Shown here piece after piece: positions 1 to 7,796 of a DNA stretch of 19,993 nucleotides; the first letter of the stretch is position 1; each line of letters begins with the position of its first letter. This DNA comes from Geobacter sp. (GTDB lineage Bacteria; Desulfobacterota; Desulfuromonadia; Geobacterales; Pseudopelobacteraceae): NCBI GenBank assembly GCA_027346925.1, contig DAIERH010000017.1, positions 1-19,993 of the forward strand. Reading direction: 5' to 3'. The position numbers and the translations under genes are program-made. The notes beneath the pieces are model-generated. The model made no database searches. It saw only the letters and a list, made by a program, of their open reading frames with translations, and was not told the origin of the DNA.

Positions 1-381
1 CTGTTGCTTTCAAGCGGTGTGCCGATCATCCGTGCCCTGGACATTACCGCCGAGGTCGTGGTCAACCGGGTGTATCGCTCGTTCCTGCGGGACGTGATGG
101 AGGAGGTGGCCCAGGGGGGCAGCCTGTCCGGGAGCCTGCGCAAAAGCCCGCTCTTTCCGCCGTTATTGGTGCATTTGGCCGGCGTGGGGGAAAAGGGGGG
201 CAACCTGGATGAAATGCTGCTCAAGGCTGGCATCGCCTATGAACGGGAGTTCAGTACCCGCCTGACCCGCCTGATGGGGCTGCTGGAGCCGTTGATGGTG
301 CTGGGGATGGGGTTGGGGGTCGGGACCGTGGTCATGGCGGTGCTGCTGCCGATCTTCGAAATGAACCAGTTGGTCAAGTAA
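1..381 (+). CDS. gspF: Type II secretion system inner-membrane protein GspF, C-terminal part (5' truncated by window edge)
   Basis: The reading frame is open from base 1 and ends at TAA 379-381, so the true start lies upstream of the window; about 126 residues are visible. GspF is the polytopic inner-membrane platform protein of the general secretion pathway and contacts the ATPase GspE. The visible part starts with the conserved LLSSGVPIIRAL segment and continues through AGVGEKGGNLDEML, both typical of the second GspF/PilC repeat. It ends with a hydrophobic membrane segment (GLGVGTVVMAVLLPIF) and the tail EMNQLVK. A tail of the form PIxxMNxLV is characteristic of GspF rather than of the type IV pilus protein PilC, which is the main alternative. 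The next gene is glgP rather than gspG, so gspF appears to be the last gene of its secretion cluster here, or that cluster is organised unusually. Confidence 0.88.
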   Translation: MLLSSGVPIIRALDITAEVVVNRVYRSFLRDVMEEVAQGGSLSGSLRKSPLFPPLLVHLAGVGEKGGNLDEMLLKAGIAYEREFSTRLTRLMGLLEPLMVLGMGLGVGTVVMAVLLPIFEMNQLVK

Positions 382-523
382 GCCTGAATACAGTCGGTCA
401 GGGATTTCCCAAAGGATACTGAGCAAAAACGGTGCGGACGTGCCGTCCCCCCTTGACTCGATGTCTCGCATACTCCGGGCTTTCCGTTTCCTCTGGGGCG
501 CAAGCAAGATCTGGGAGTTTCCC

Positions 524-3088
524 ATGGATTTTTCCAAGATGCTGCACAAATTCACGGTCGTTCCCTCGCTGACCGATGACTTGGCCCCGCTCCAGCGGAT
601 CGCCTATAACCTGTGGTGGTCATGGGAGCCTGACGCCATCAGCCTCTTCCGCCGGCTGGACCCCGACCTGTGGCAGTCCACCCGCCACAACCCGGTTGAG
701 ATGCTGGGCATCCTCCAGCAGACAACCCTGGAAAACCTCAAGGGGGACGAAGGCTTCATGGCCCATCTGCGGATGGTGGACGAGAAGCTGAGCGAGTACC
801 TCCGGGAGAAGAGCTGGTTCCAGAAGAGTTGCAACGGCAATCTGAATATGCGGATTGCCTACTTCTCCATGGAGTTCGGCCTGCACGAATCACTCCCCAT
901 CTACTCCGGCGGCCTTGGCATCCTGGCAGGCGACCACCTCAAATCCGCCAGCGATCTGGGATTGCCCCTGGTGGGCGTGGGTCTGCTCTACCGCCAGGGC
1001 TATTTCCGGCAGTACCTGAACAACGAGGGGTGGCAGCAGGAGTACTACCCCGAGAATGATTTCTACAACCTGCCGCTGGTCCTGGAACGGGACAAGAGCG
1101 GAACCCCGCTGGCCGTCGAGCTGGAATTCGGAACGCGAAGGTTCAGCGTCCATATATGGCGGGTCCAGGTAGGGCGCGTACCGCTCTATCTCTTGGATAC
1201 CAACCTGGAGGAAAACCGGCCCGAGGATCGCTTGGTTACCGCCCAGCTCTACGGCGGAGACCAGGAGATGCGCATCCTGCAGGAGATCCTGCTTGGGATC
1301 GGCGGAATCCGGGCCTTGCGGTCCCTTGGCATCGTCCCCAACGTCTGCCACATGAACGAGGGGCACGCCGCCTTCCTGGCCCTGGAACGGATCCGCCTGC
1401 TGATGGAGAAGCGCGGCGTCAGTTTCAGCGAAGCCCTCGAGATCGTCAGCGCCGGCAACGTCTTCACCACCCACACCCCGGTGGAGGCCGGCATCGATCA
1501 TTTTCCGGCCGACCTCCTGGACAAGTACTTCGGCCGCTACTACAAGTCGCTCGACCTGGCCCGCGAAGAGTTTCTCGGCCTGGGGAGGCAGAACCCGAGG
1601 AACAGCCAGGAAACCTTCTGCATGGCGGTATTGGCGCTTAAGCTGGCCGGTCATGCCAACGGCGTCAGCCAACTGCACGGCGAGGTTTCACGCGCGATGT
1701 GGAAGAACGTCTGGCCGGAACTGCCCGAAGAACAGTTACCCCTCACCTCCATAACCAACGGCGTCCACACCCGCACCTGGATCTCCAACCACATGGCCAG
1801 CCTGCTGGTGCGGTACCTGGGGACCCGCTGGCTGGATGACCCGACGGATCACAACGTCTGGCGCCGTGTCGCCAAGATCCCGGATGCCGAATTGTGGCGA
1901 ACCCGGCAGAGTTGCCGTGAAAAACTGGTGGACTTCGCCCGCAGGCGCCTCAAGGAACAGTTGATCAAGGTGGGGGCCACCACCAAGGAGATCGCCACGG
2001 CCGAGGAGGTACTCGACCCCGAGGTGCTGACCATCGGCTTTGCCCGGCGCTTCGCCACGTATAAACGAGGGACCCTGCTGTTGCGCGATCTGGACCGGCT
2101 TTCGCGTCTCCTCAATAATCCGGAGATGCCGGTACAGATCATCTTTGCCGGCAAGGCCCATCCCCAGGATCAGCAGGGCAAGGAACTGATCCGCCAGATC
2201 GTTCAGGTTTCCCACCAGGAACGTTTCCGCCACCGCATCGTGTTCATCGAGGACTACGACATGGAAGTGGCCCGGCACATGGTGCAGGGAGTGGATGTGT
2301 GGCTCAACACCCCTCTTCGGCCGATGGAGGCGAGCGGTACCAGCGGCATGAAGGTCTCCTTCAACGGCGGCCTCAACATGAGCGTCCTGGACGGCTGGTG
2401 GTGCGAGGGATACCAGCGCAACAACGGCTGGGCCATCGGCAAGGGTGAGGTGTACGAGGATACCGAATATCAGGACCAGGTGGAGAGCCGTGCCACCTAT
2501 GACCTGCTGGAGAAGGAGATTATTCCCCACTATTACGAACGGGGCAGCGACAATGTGCCGCGGTCCTGGGTCGCCACCATGAAGGCGTCCATGCAGAGCC
2601 TTTGCCCGGTGTTCTCAACCGATCGCATGGTCGAGGAATACGTCGAGCGCTCCTACCTGCCCTCCCATACGCAATGGAAAAAACTGGTGAAGGATGACAT
2701 GGCCCTGGCCCTGGATCTGACACGTTGGAAGGAACGTATCTTCACAGCCTGGCCCCAGGTGCGGATCGAACGGGCTCTGGCCGAAACCCTCGATCCGGTG
2801 GCCGTTGGGAGCAACATTCAGATTTCGGCCCGGGTGGCCCTGGGGGACATTGCCGTGGACGAGGTGGCGGTGGAAGGGTACTTCGGGGTGTTGGACTCCA
2901 CCGGCAACATCCAGGGGGGCGAGATCATCTCCCTGGGCCATGCCGAGGAGCTGGGAAATGGCGTCCACCTGTTCAACGGCCGGATCGAGTGCCGTTTCTG
3001 CGGACGGCACGGTTTCATGCTGCGGGTCATGCCGCGGCACAAGGTGCTGGGAAATATCTACGAGCCCGGCTACCTGATCTGGGGGTAA
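524..3088 (+). CDS. glgP: Glycogen/alpha-glucan phosphorylase (GT35 family, DUF3417 N-terminal domain)
   Basis: This cytoplasmic enzyme releases glucose-1-phosphate from the non-reducing ends of glycogen or maltodextrin, using inorganic phosphate and a PLP cofactor. From the chosen start it has 854 residues, normal for the bacterial 'alpha-glucan family phosphorylase' group. Residues about 10-125 form the DUF3417 domain (IAYNLWWSWEPDA). The GT35 core follows, with EFGLHESLPIYSGGLGILAG and the PLP-binding signature EASGTSGMKVSFNGGLN, whose lysine is Lys610. I chose ATG 524 because GGGAG lies about seven bases upstream and the protein then starts like its relatives. The same frame is open to a GTG at 440 and an ATG at 461, but these have no convincing ribosome site. 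The sugar product could pass to the phosphohexomutase encoded at 5843. No glycogen synthase or branching enzyme is visible. Confidence 0.95.
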   Translation: MDFSKMLHKFTVVPSLTDDLAPLQRIAYNLWWSWEPDAISLFRRLDPDLWQSTRHNPVEMLGILQQTTLENLKGDEGFMAHLRMVDEKLSEYLREKSWFQKSCNGNLNMRIAYFSMEFGLHESLPIYSGGLGILAGDHLKSASDLGLPLVGVGLLYRQGYFRQYLNNEGWQQEYYPENDFYNLPLVLERDKSGTPLAVELEFGTRRFSVHIWRVQVGRVPLYLLDTNLEENRPEDRLVTAQLYGGDQEMRILQEILLGIGGIRALRSLGIVPNVCHMNEGHAAFLALERIRLLMEKRGVSFSEALEIVSAGNVFTTHTPVEAGIDHFPADLLDKYFGRYYKSLDLAREEFLGLGRQNPRNSQETFCMAVLALKLAGHANGVSQLHGEVSRAMWKNVWPELPEEQLPLTSITNGVHTRTWISNHMASLLVRYLGTRWLDDPTDHNVWRRVAKIPDAELWRTRQSCREKLVDFARRRLKEQLIKVGATTKEIATAEEVLDPEVLTIGFARRFATYKRGTLLLRDLDRLSRLLNNPEMPVQIIFAGKAHPQDQQGKELIRQIVQVSHQERFRHRIVFIEDYDMEVARHMVQGVDVWLNTPLRPMEASGTSGMKVSFNGGLNMSVLDGWWCEGYQRNNGWAIGKGEVYEDTEYQDQVESRATYDLLEKEIIPHYYERGSDNVPRSWVATMKASMQSLCPVFSTDRMVEEYVERSYLPSHTQWKKLVKDDMALALDLTRWKERIFTAWPQVRIERALAETLDPVAVGSNIQISARVALGDIAVDEVAVEGYFGVLDSTGNIQGGEIISLGHAEELGNGVHLFNGRIECRFCGRHGFMLRVMPRHKVLGNIYEPGYLIWG

Positions 3089-3240
3089 CGGCTTCGCCAT
3101 TTTGTCCATTCGCGTTGTTGCCCACCGTTGTGGCCTCCGCGGCGCACTTCCCGTGCCCCATTCCTCTGCCAGTTAGCGCCGCGCATATGGAGCAAACGGC
3201 TCTACCGTTCGCATGAAAGAATTTTTTTGGCGGATTTCCG

Positions 3241-5565
3241 ATGGCCATAACCTCTGACATCCAACAGCAGGTCTACGACCTCCTCTCGCGGGCCTCCAAC
3301 CTCTCCTTTGCCACGGCCGACCAGGAGGAGGGTGCCCGCATCAGCCTCACCCCCGGTCAGCGGGTGACGGCCGAGGTGTTGGCGACGTTTCCCAACAACC
3401 GGGTCCAGGTGCAGGTCGGGCCGGACCGCTTCAATCTCGATCTGCCCATGGCGGTGCGGCAGGGACAGATGCTGGAGATGACCTTCATCTCCGAAGACCC
3501 CCGCTCGACCTTTGCCATAGCCCGCCAGGGGGGAATGACGCCCCCGGTCAGCCTGTCGGATGCCTCCCGTCTGCTGGGGCTGCTGGTGGGGAGCGAACAG
3601 ATTACCGACCCCAGCCTGCGTTCATCGCTACAGAGCATCGGTGACATGCTGCGGCGCTCATCGGGCGAGGTGGGTGTGCTGGCCAACCTGATGGACGAGG
3701 CGCTAACCTACGGCAGCACCTTGCGTGAAGCGGTCAAGGGGCCGCCCGCGGCTCCCGACGAGTTCCTGCAAGACCGGGAGGGGGGGGCGGCCCTCCAGCA
3801 GAACCCGCGCGGCCTGACTTCCGAACAGTCCCGCTTGGCGGCGTTCGAATCCAACGCCACCCAGATACTTCAAAATATTGCCCGAAGTTCCCGTTTCATT
3901 CTGGTGGAGGCGGTAAATCAGCCGGTGGTGCCGTTGCCGTTAACGCCGGGTGAAGAGGTGGATGCCGCGGTGCAGGGTACCCTGCCCGGCGGCAGGGCGT
4001 TCGTGCAGGTGGCGGGAACGGCCCTTGAGTTGGTGCTCCCACGGACGGTCCAGTCAGGTGAGATCCTTCGGCTGACCTATATCTCATCGCTGCCCAAGCC
4101 GCTCTTTGCCTTGTCGCGCGGCGGCGAAGCAACACCCAGTGTCCTCAGCGAGGCGGGGCGCTGGTTGAGTGTCATGGAGCATAGCGAGGGGGGTGTGACA
4201 GGCCAGCAGATGTACGTGCTGGAACGGCTGAACTCCGTGTTGAGGAGTCTGCCGGCCGATTCCCCCGCTTTTACGGCCATCAGGGACGAGGCCGTCACCT
4301 ATCAGGGTATCTTGCAGGGCCGACCGCCCCAGACCCGGACAGATACCATCGGCGCACAGCAGCAGCCCGCCCCAGCCTTTTCCTTTACCCCGGATGAGAC
4401 CGGCGAGCCCGGGGAGGCCGGTCCCGGACGCCAGTATCCGGAGCTGGCCGTCGCTGCGTCCATGCAGGTCCAGCAGACAGCGCTCCAGCCGGGGAATGGG
4501 ATTGTCCTCGGCGATGACATGGCCAAACTGCTCCAGGCGCTTATCAAGGGCAACCGCCTGGCGCTCCTGGAGGCGCTCAACCAGCAGGCCACTCCCATGG
4601 GGCTCAGTCCGGGCCAGCAGCTCAAGGGAGAGGTCATGGCCCTGCTCGGCGGCGGCCGGTTCCTGGTGAGCGTGGCCGGCCAAGCCCTTGAAATGCACAT
4701 GCCCAAGGGTACGCAACGTGGGGACCTGATCAACCTGTTCTTCATCACCGACGAGCCGACCCCCATCTTTTTGATGGCCCGTTTCGGTCGTCCCGGAGAC
4801 TCCCAGGTAAGCGCAACCGGCCGCTGGCTGAGCGGTTTTCTCGGGGCCACGGCGGAACAGGCACCGGCGCAGGCGACCCTGGGTATCGTGCGCACCCTGC
4901 TTGGCGAACTGCCGACCGATGCCGGCCAAGTCGGGAGGATGCTCCAAGAGGGATTGCGTGAGAGCGGCCTGTTCTATGAGTCCCACCTGGCGCGATGGTT
5001 CGGGGGGGAGTATCCCCTGGAGGATATCCTGAAGGAACCACAAGGGCGCCTGTCCCACCTCGCGCCGCCGATGAGCGCCCAGTCCAACGAAACCGCTGCG
5101 GATGAACTGGTACGCGCCAGCCTGAAGACCGGCTCGGTGGAGGTGATGGAGGCGGTGCTCAAGCGGATCGGCACAGCCTCGGCCCACGAGGGGATTGCCG
5201 ACCAGCGCACCCTGCCCATGGTGCGCGAACAACTGGATACGTTGCAGTCGGGACAGATCGTTTTTCGTGGCGAGCTTTATCCGGGACAGCCGATGGAGTG
5301 GCTGGTTCGGGAGCGCGAGGCGCGGCGAAACGGCGCGGAGGCAGGGGAGCGGGCCTGGGATACTGAGTTGCGGCTCGACCTGCCCAGGCTGGGTAATGTC
5401 AATGCCCGTTTGAGGCTGGAGGGTAAACGGGTCAGCATTTACCTGAGTGCCGGCCAGGCCAACTCGGCTGCGGTGCTGGACAACGCCCGGCCGGCACTCG
5501 TGGAGCAACTGCAGGCCGCCGGACTCAACCCGGCAGAGATAGGCATACGTCATGAGACGCCGTGA
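3241..5565 (+). CDS. FliK-like flagellar hook-length-control family protein with three internal repeats
   Basis: This 774-residue protein ends in a Flg_hook-like domain (about 665-770; WDTELRLDLPRLGNVNARL, then VSIYLSAG). That is the C-terminal fold by which FliK contacts FlhB and stops hook-subunit export. The rest consists of three related units at about 5-165, 203-360 and 424-585. Each has a short helix, a beta-rich stretch (LTPGQ/LTPGE/LSPGQ, then a conserved LP...G...L.FIS..P pattern), an 'SxxxRWL'-like segment, and a helical tail ending in EALTYGSTL, EAVTYQGIL or SGLFYESHL. The last tail matches a motif common in FliK-like proteins of Geobacter and Firmicutes. No signal peptide or membrane segment is seen. 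The downstream FlhB-like gene overlaps by 14 nt, implying co-translation and partnership. The ribosome site (GGCGG before ATG 3241) is only moderate. The family is clear; whether it sets hook length or acts in another export step is unknown. Confidence 0.75.
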   Translation: MAITSDIQQQVYDLLSRASNLSFATADQEEGARISLTPGQRVTAEVLATFPNNRVQVQVGPDRFNLDLPMAVRQGQMLEMTFISEDPRSTFAIARQGGMTPPVSLSDASRLLGLLVGSEQITDPSLRSSLQSIGDMLRRSSGEVGVLANLMDEALTYGSTLREAVKGPPAAPDEFLQDREGGAALQQNPRGLTSEQSRLAAFESNATQILQNIARSSRFILVEAVNQPVVPLPLTPGEEVDAAVQGTLPGGRAFVQVAGTALELVLPRTVQSGEILRLTYISSLPKPLFALSRGGEATPSVLSEAGRWLSVMEHSEGGVTGQQMYVLERLNSVLRSLPADSPAFTAIRDEAVTYQGILQGRPPQTRTDTIGAQQQPAPAFSFTPDETGEPGEAGPGRQYPELAVAASMQVQQTALQPGNGIVLGDDMAKLLQALIKGNRLALLEALNQQATPMGLSPGQQLKGEVMALLGGGRFLVSVAGQALEMHMPKGTQRGDLINLFFITDEPTPIFLMARFGRPGDSQVSATGRWLSGFLGATAEQAPAQATLGIVRTLLGELPTDAGQVGRMLQEGLRESGLFYESHLARWFGGEYPLEDILKEPQGRLSHLAPPMSAQSNETAADELVRASLKTGSVEVMEAVLKRIGTASAHEGIADQRTLPMVREQLDTLQSGQIVFRGELYPGQPMEWLVREREARRNGAEAGERAWDTELRLDLPRLGNVNARLRLEGKRVSIYLSAGQANSAAVLDNARPALVEQLQAAGLNPAEIGIRHETP

Positions 5566-5821
5566 GGATGAAGAGCGCAGGGCGGCGGCCCTTTCCTATA
5601 AACAGGGGTACTATGCCCCGGTAGTGGTGGCCAGGGGCAAGGGGATCGTGGCCGAGGCGATCATTGCCTGTGCCCGGGAGGCGGGGGTGTATGTCCATGA
5701 ATCGCCCGAACTGGTCAAGTTGTTGATGCAGGTGGATACCGACCAGGCCATTCCACCCGAACTGTACCGGGCCGTGGCGGAGGTTCTGGTGTGGCTGTAC
5801 TGCTTGGAACGGCAAAAATAA
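5552..5821 (+). CDS. FlhB C-terminal-domain-like protein (EscU/YscU/HrcU export-switch family; FhlB/FlhX type)
   Basis: This 89-residue soluble protein resembles the part of the flagellar export gate protein FlhB that follows its autocleavage site. Visible family features are APVVVARGKGIVAEAII (compare APxVVAKG in FlhB), a central ESPELVKLL, and IPPELYRAVAEVLVWLY near the end. It has no membrane segments and no NPTH autocleavage motif; the sequence begins where the post-cleavage half of FlhB would begin. Small proteins of this type are known beside FliK-like genes in several bacteria, and Helicobacter FlhX can substitute for the missing half of a truncated FlhB. Its start lies 14 nt inside the upstream FliK-like gene, which suggests translational coupling. 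No strong ribosome site of its own is seen. A role as binding partner of the FliK-like protein in substrate-specificity switching is inferred. Confidence 0.85.
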   Translation: MRRREDEERRAAALSYKQGYYAPVVVARGKGIVAEAIIACAREAGVYVHESPELVKLLMQVDTDQAIPPELYRAVAEVLVWLYCLERQK

Positions 5822-5842
5822 AGATCATGACGCGGAGGAGCA

Positions 5843-7252
5843 ATGCGGATCAAGTTCGGAACCGACGGCTGGCGGGGCGTGATAGCCCGTGATTTTACCT
5901 TTGAAAACCTTTCCCTCGTGGCCCAGGCCACCATGGATTATCTCAACCGGGAAGGCTTGGGATACAAAGGCCTGGTGATCGGCCACGACCGCCGCTTTCT
6001 CTCCCGCGACTTTGCCCGGCGGGTGGCTGAGGTCGCGGCAGGCAATGGCATAAAGGTCCTTCTTACGGACGATTATGCCCCTACACCGGCAGTTTCCTGG
6101 GCCGTACGGGAAAAAGGGGCCGGAGCGGGGGTGATGATCACGGCCAGTCACAACCCTCCGGAATATAACGGATTCAAGCTCAAGGAGTCCTTTGGCGGTT
6201 CGGCCCGCCCCGCCACCACCCAGGTGCTGGAAGAGATCGTGGCCTTCAACTCCTCCAATGACCGCCGCGTGGTGAGTTGCACATTTGCCGAGGCTGAACG
6301 CAAAGGCCTGATCGAGTCGTTCGACCCCTGCGAGGGATATTTTCGCCAGATCGGTCGATATGTTGACCTTGATCTGATCAGGAGATCCGGAATCACGGCC
6401 GTGGTCGATCCAATGTTCGGTGCCGGTTCCGGTTTTATTCCCCGCTTGCTGGACAACGTGGATGAAATCCACAATGACGGGAACCCATCCTTCGGCGGCC
6501 GGCCGCCGGAGCCGATTGGCGAGCATCTCGGCGCGCTTTCCGGTTTGCTGAAAAGCGGAAAATACCGGGTCGGTCTGGCCCTGGACGGAGATGCCGACCG
6601 GATCGGCGCAATCGACGAAAACGGCGATTTTTTTTCCTCCCATTGCATATTTACCGTTGTACTGCGCCATCTGATCGAACACAAAAAACTGACCGGAGGC
6701 GTGGTCAAGACCGTCTCCACCACCCGCATGGTGGACCTTCTGGCACGAAAGTACGACCTGCCGCTGTTTGAGACACCGATCGGTTTCAAGCATATCTGCG
6801 AACTGATGCTCAGCGAAGATATCCTCATGGGGGGCGAGGAGTCGGGCGGACTCGGCGTAAAGGGGCATATCCCCGAGCGGGACGGCATTCTCCTGGGGTT
6901 GTTGCTGCTGGAGGCGGTGGCGGTGAACGGCAAGGGGCTGCGGCAACTGCTGGAGGAGACCATGGACGAGATCGGCCACTTCTTCTATCGCCGCATCGAC
7001 CGCCGTATTGAAGACGACGACAAGGAGCGGCTTATCACGCGGCTGAAGGTTCAGCCCCCCGCCGAGATCGACGGCCGGCGCGTGGCTGCCACCAACTTCA
7101 GCGACGGTTTCAAGTTCATCTTCGAGAACGCCGATTGGCTGCTGATCCGGCCGTCGGGCACGGAGCCGGTGTTGCGGCTCTACAGCGAGGCCGGCACGCC
7201 GGAGCAGGTCGACCGTCTGCTACGGGCGGCCGGGGTGATCGCGGGAGTCTAG
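5843..7252 (+). CDS. Phosphoglucomutase/phosphomannomutase family protein (alpha-D-phosphohexomutase)
   Basis: This 469-residue cytoplasmic enzyme interconverts hexose-1- and hexose-6-phosphates through a phosphoserine intermediate. All four signatures are intact: the phosphoserine loop TASHNPPEYNG with Ser102, the metal-binding loop DGDADR at 248-253, the sugar-binding GEESGG at 331-336, and the phosphate-binding RPSGTEP at 436-442. The N-terminus KFGTDGWRGVIARDF is typical. GEESGG is the pattern of enzymes acting on glucose- or mannose-phosphates, so GlmM-type glucosamine specificity is less likely, but the exact substrate cannot be read from sequence. The start is well supported by GGAGGAG about four bases before ATG 5843. 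The gene follows the FlhB-like gene by 21 nt and could be co-transcribed with it. Together with glgP upstream it would route glycogen-derived glucose-1-phosphate into glycolysis. Confidence 0.93.
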   Translation: MRIKFGTDGWRGVIARDFTFENLSLVAQATMDYLNREGLGYKGLVIGHDRRFLSRDFARRVAEVAAGNGIKVLLTDDYAPTPAVSWAVREKGAGAGVMITASHNPPEYNGFKLKESFGGSARPATTQVLEEIVAFNSSNDRRVVSCTFAEAERKGLIESFDPCEGYFRQIGRYVDLDLIRRSGITAVVDPMFGAGSGFIPRLLDNVDEIHNDGNPSFGGRPPEPIGEHLGALSGLLKSGKYRVGLALDGDADRIGAIDENGDFFSSHCIFTVVLRHLIEHKKLTGGVVKTVSTTRMVDLLARKYDLPLFETPIGFKHICELMLSEDILMGGEESGGLGVKGHIPERDGILLGLLLLEAVAVNGKGLRQLLEETMDEIGHFFYRRIDRRIEDDDKERLITRLKVQPPAEIDGRRVAATNFSDGFKFIFENADWLLIRPSGTEPVLRLYSEAGTPEQVDRLLRAAGVIAGV

Positions 7253-7281
7253 GTTGAGCGAGGGGTGGCAGGGGGGATATT

Positions 7282-7311
7282 CCGGCAACGGAGCCGCTCT
7301 GCCGCTGCCGG
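7282..7311 (+). other. GC-rich stem-loop downstream of the phosphohexomutase gene
   Basis: The ten bases CCGGCAACGG (7282-7291) can pair with CCGCTGCCGG (7302-7311), with one G-T wobble and a ten-base loop. It lies 30 bases after the phosphohexomutase stop and before the AT-rich leader of cheY, where a transcript end would be expected. No run of T follows, so it does not meet the standard for an intrinsic terminator. It could be a 3' stabilising hairpin or chance in GC-rich DNA. Confidence 0.3.
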
Positions 7312-7330
7312 GGGCGTCTATGTCAGCCGA

Positions 7331-7400
7331 TAAAAAAGGAATGATTTTTGTTATTTTTATGGTATTAATCATCACTCGAAATTAAAACTCATCCAGCCCT
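7331..7400 (+). promoter_or_regulatory. AT-rich leader of the cheY-cheX block, candidate promoter region
   Basis: About 70 bases of strongly AT-rich DNA interrupt an otherwise GC-rich sequence just before cheY, which is where a promoter is expected. A possible -10 element is TATTAA at 7363-7368, but no good -35 hexamer is visible at the right distance. A short inverted repeat, ATGATT (7341-7346) and AATCAT (7367-7372), overlaps it and could be an operator. The sigma factor cannot be assigned. Confidence 0.3.
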
Positions 7401-7430
7401 TATGGATATCTTACCGAGGAGGATTGTAGT

Positions 7431-7796
7431 ATGGCAAACATTCTCATTGTCGATGATTCATCTACCATGCGGAAGATTATTTCGCGCTCGCTCAGGCAGG
7501 CCGGACTGCCGGTGGACGAGATTTATGAAGCCGGTGACGGCATCGAGGGACTGAATGCCCTTGCCAATGTCAAGAATGTCAACCTGATCCTGTCCGACAT
7601 CAATATGCCCAACATGGACGGTCTTGAGTTTATCAAACAGGTCAGGGCCAACGGCAACACCGTCCCCATTGTCATGATTACCACCGAAGGGGGCGAGGAG
7701 ATCATTAAGGAGGCCATGTCGAGCGGCGCCAGCGACAGCATCAAGAAGCCCTTTACGCCCGAGCAGCTCCAGGAGAAGCTGGGAGGGCTCCTATGA
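7431..7796 (+). CDS. cheY: CheY-type single-domain response regulator
   Basis: This 121-residue stand-alone receiver domain is presumably the phosphorylated messenger that carries a kinase signal to the flagellar switch. The full receiver residue set is present: acidic pair Asp8/Asp9, phosphoacceptor Asp56 (LSDINMPNMDG), Thr84 (MITTEG) and Lys106 before Pro107 (IKKPF). There is no output domain. A strong ribosome site (GAGGAGG) lies about nine bases upstream of ATG 7431. The stop overlaps the start of cheX by four bases (ATGA), so regulator and phosphatase are translationally coupled. No CheA kinase is seen in the window, so its kinase partner is unknown. Because Geobacter-type genomes carry several che clusters, control of motility rather than another output is inferred from the flagellar neighbours. 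Confidence 0.92.
   Translation: MANILIVDDSSTMRKIISRSLRQAGLPVDEIYEAGDGIEGLNALANVKNVNLILSDINMPNMDGLEFIKQVRANGNTVPIVMITTEGGEEIIKEAMSSGASDSIKKPFTPEQLQEKLGGLL

Noticed and set aside
440..523. Longer glgP beginning at GTG 440 or ATG 461
   Set aside because: No convincing ribosome site precedes them, the extra 28 residues do not look like the family, and ATG 524 has GGGAG at a good distance.
1736..2530. 264-codon open frame on the minus strand, and a similar one at 890-1678
   Set aside because: Both are antisense to glgP and have His/Gly/Pro-rich composition typical of non-coding frames in GC-rich genes.
3131..3146. Sigma-54-like TGGC plus GC with ten-base spacing before the FliK-like gene
   Set aside because: The -12 block is GCGCA instead of TTGCA and the surroundings are GC-rich, where GG-N10-GC is common by chance.
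4084..5553. 489-codon open frame on the minus strand
   Set aside because: It lies opposite the FliK-like gene, has no family motif, and is an effect of high GC; the + strand product has recognisable repeats and a Flg_hook domain.
5825..6979. 384-codon open frame on the minus strand
   Set aside because: It is antisense to the phosphohexomutase, whose four catalytic motifs are intact on the + strand; the minus product shows no recognisable features.
7326..7333. GCCGATAA, identical to the sigma-28 (FliA) -10 consensus, upstream of cheY
   Set aside because: The position expected for the -35 TAAA element holds only G and C bases (7307-7314), so a FliA promoter is not supported.
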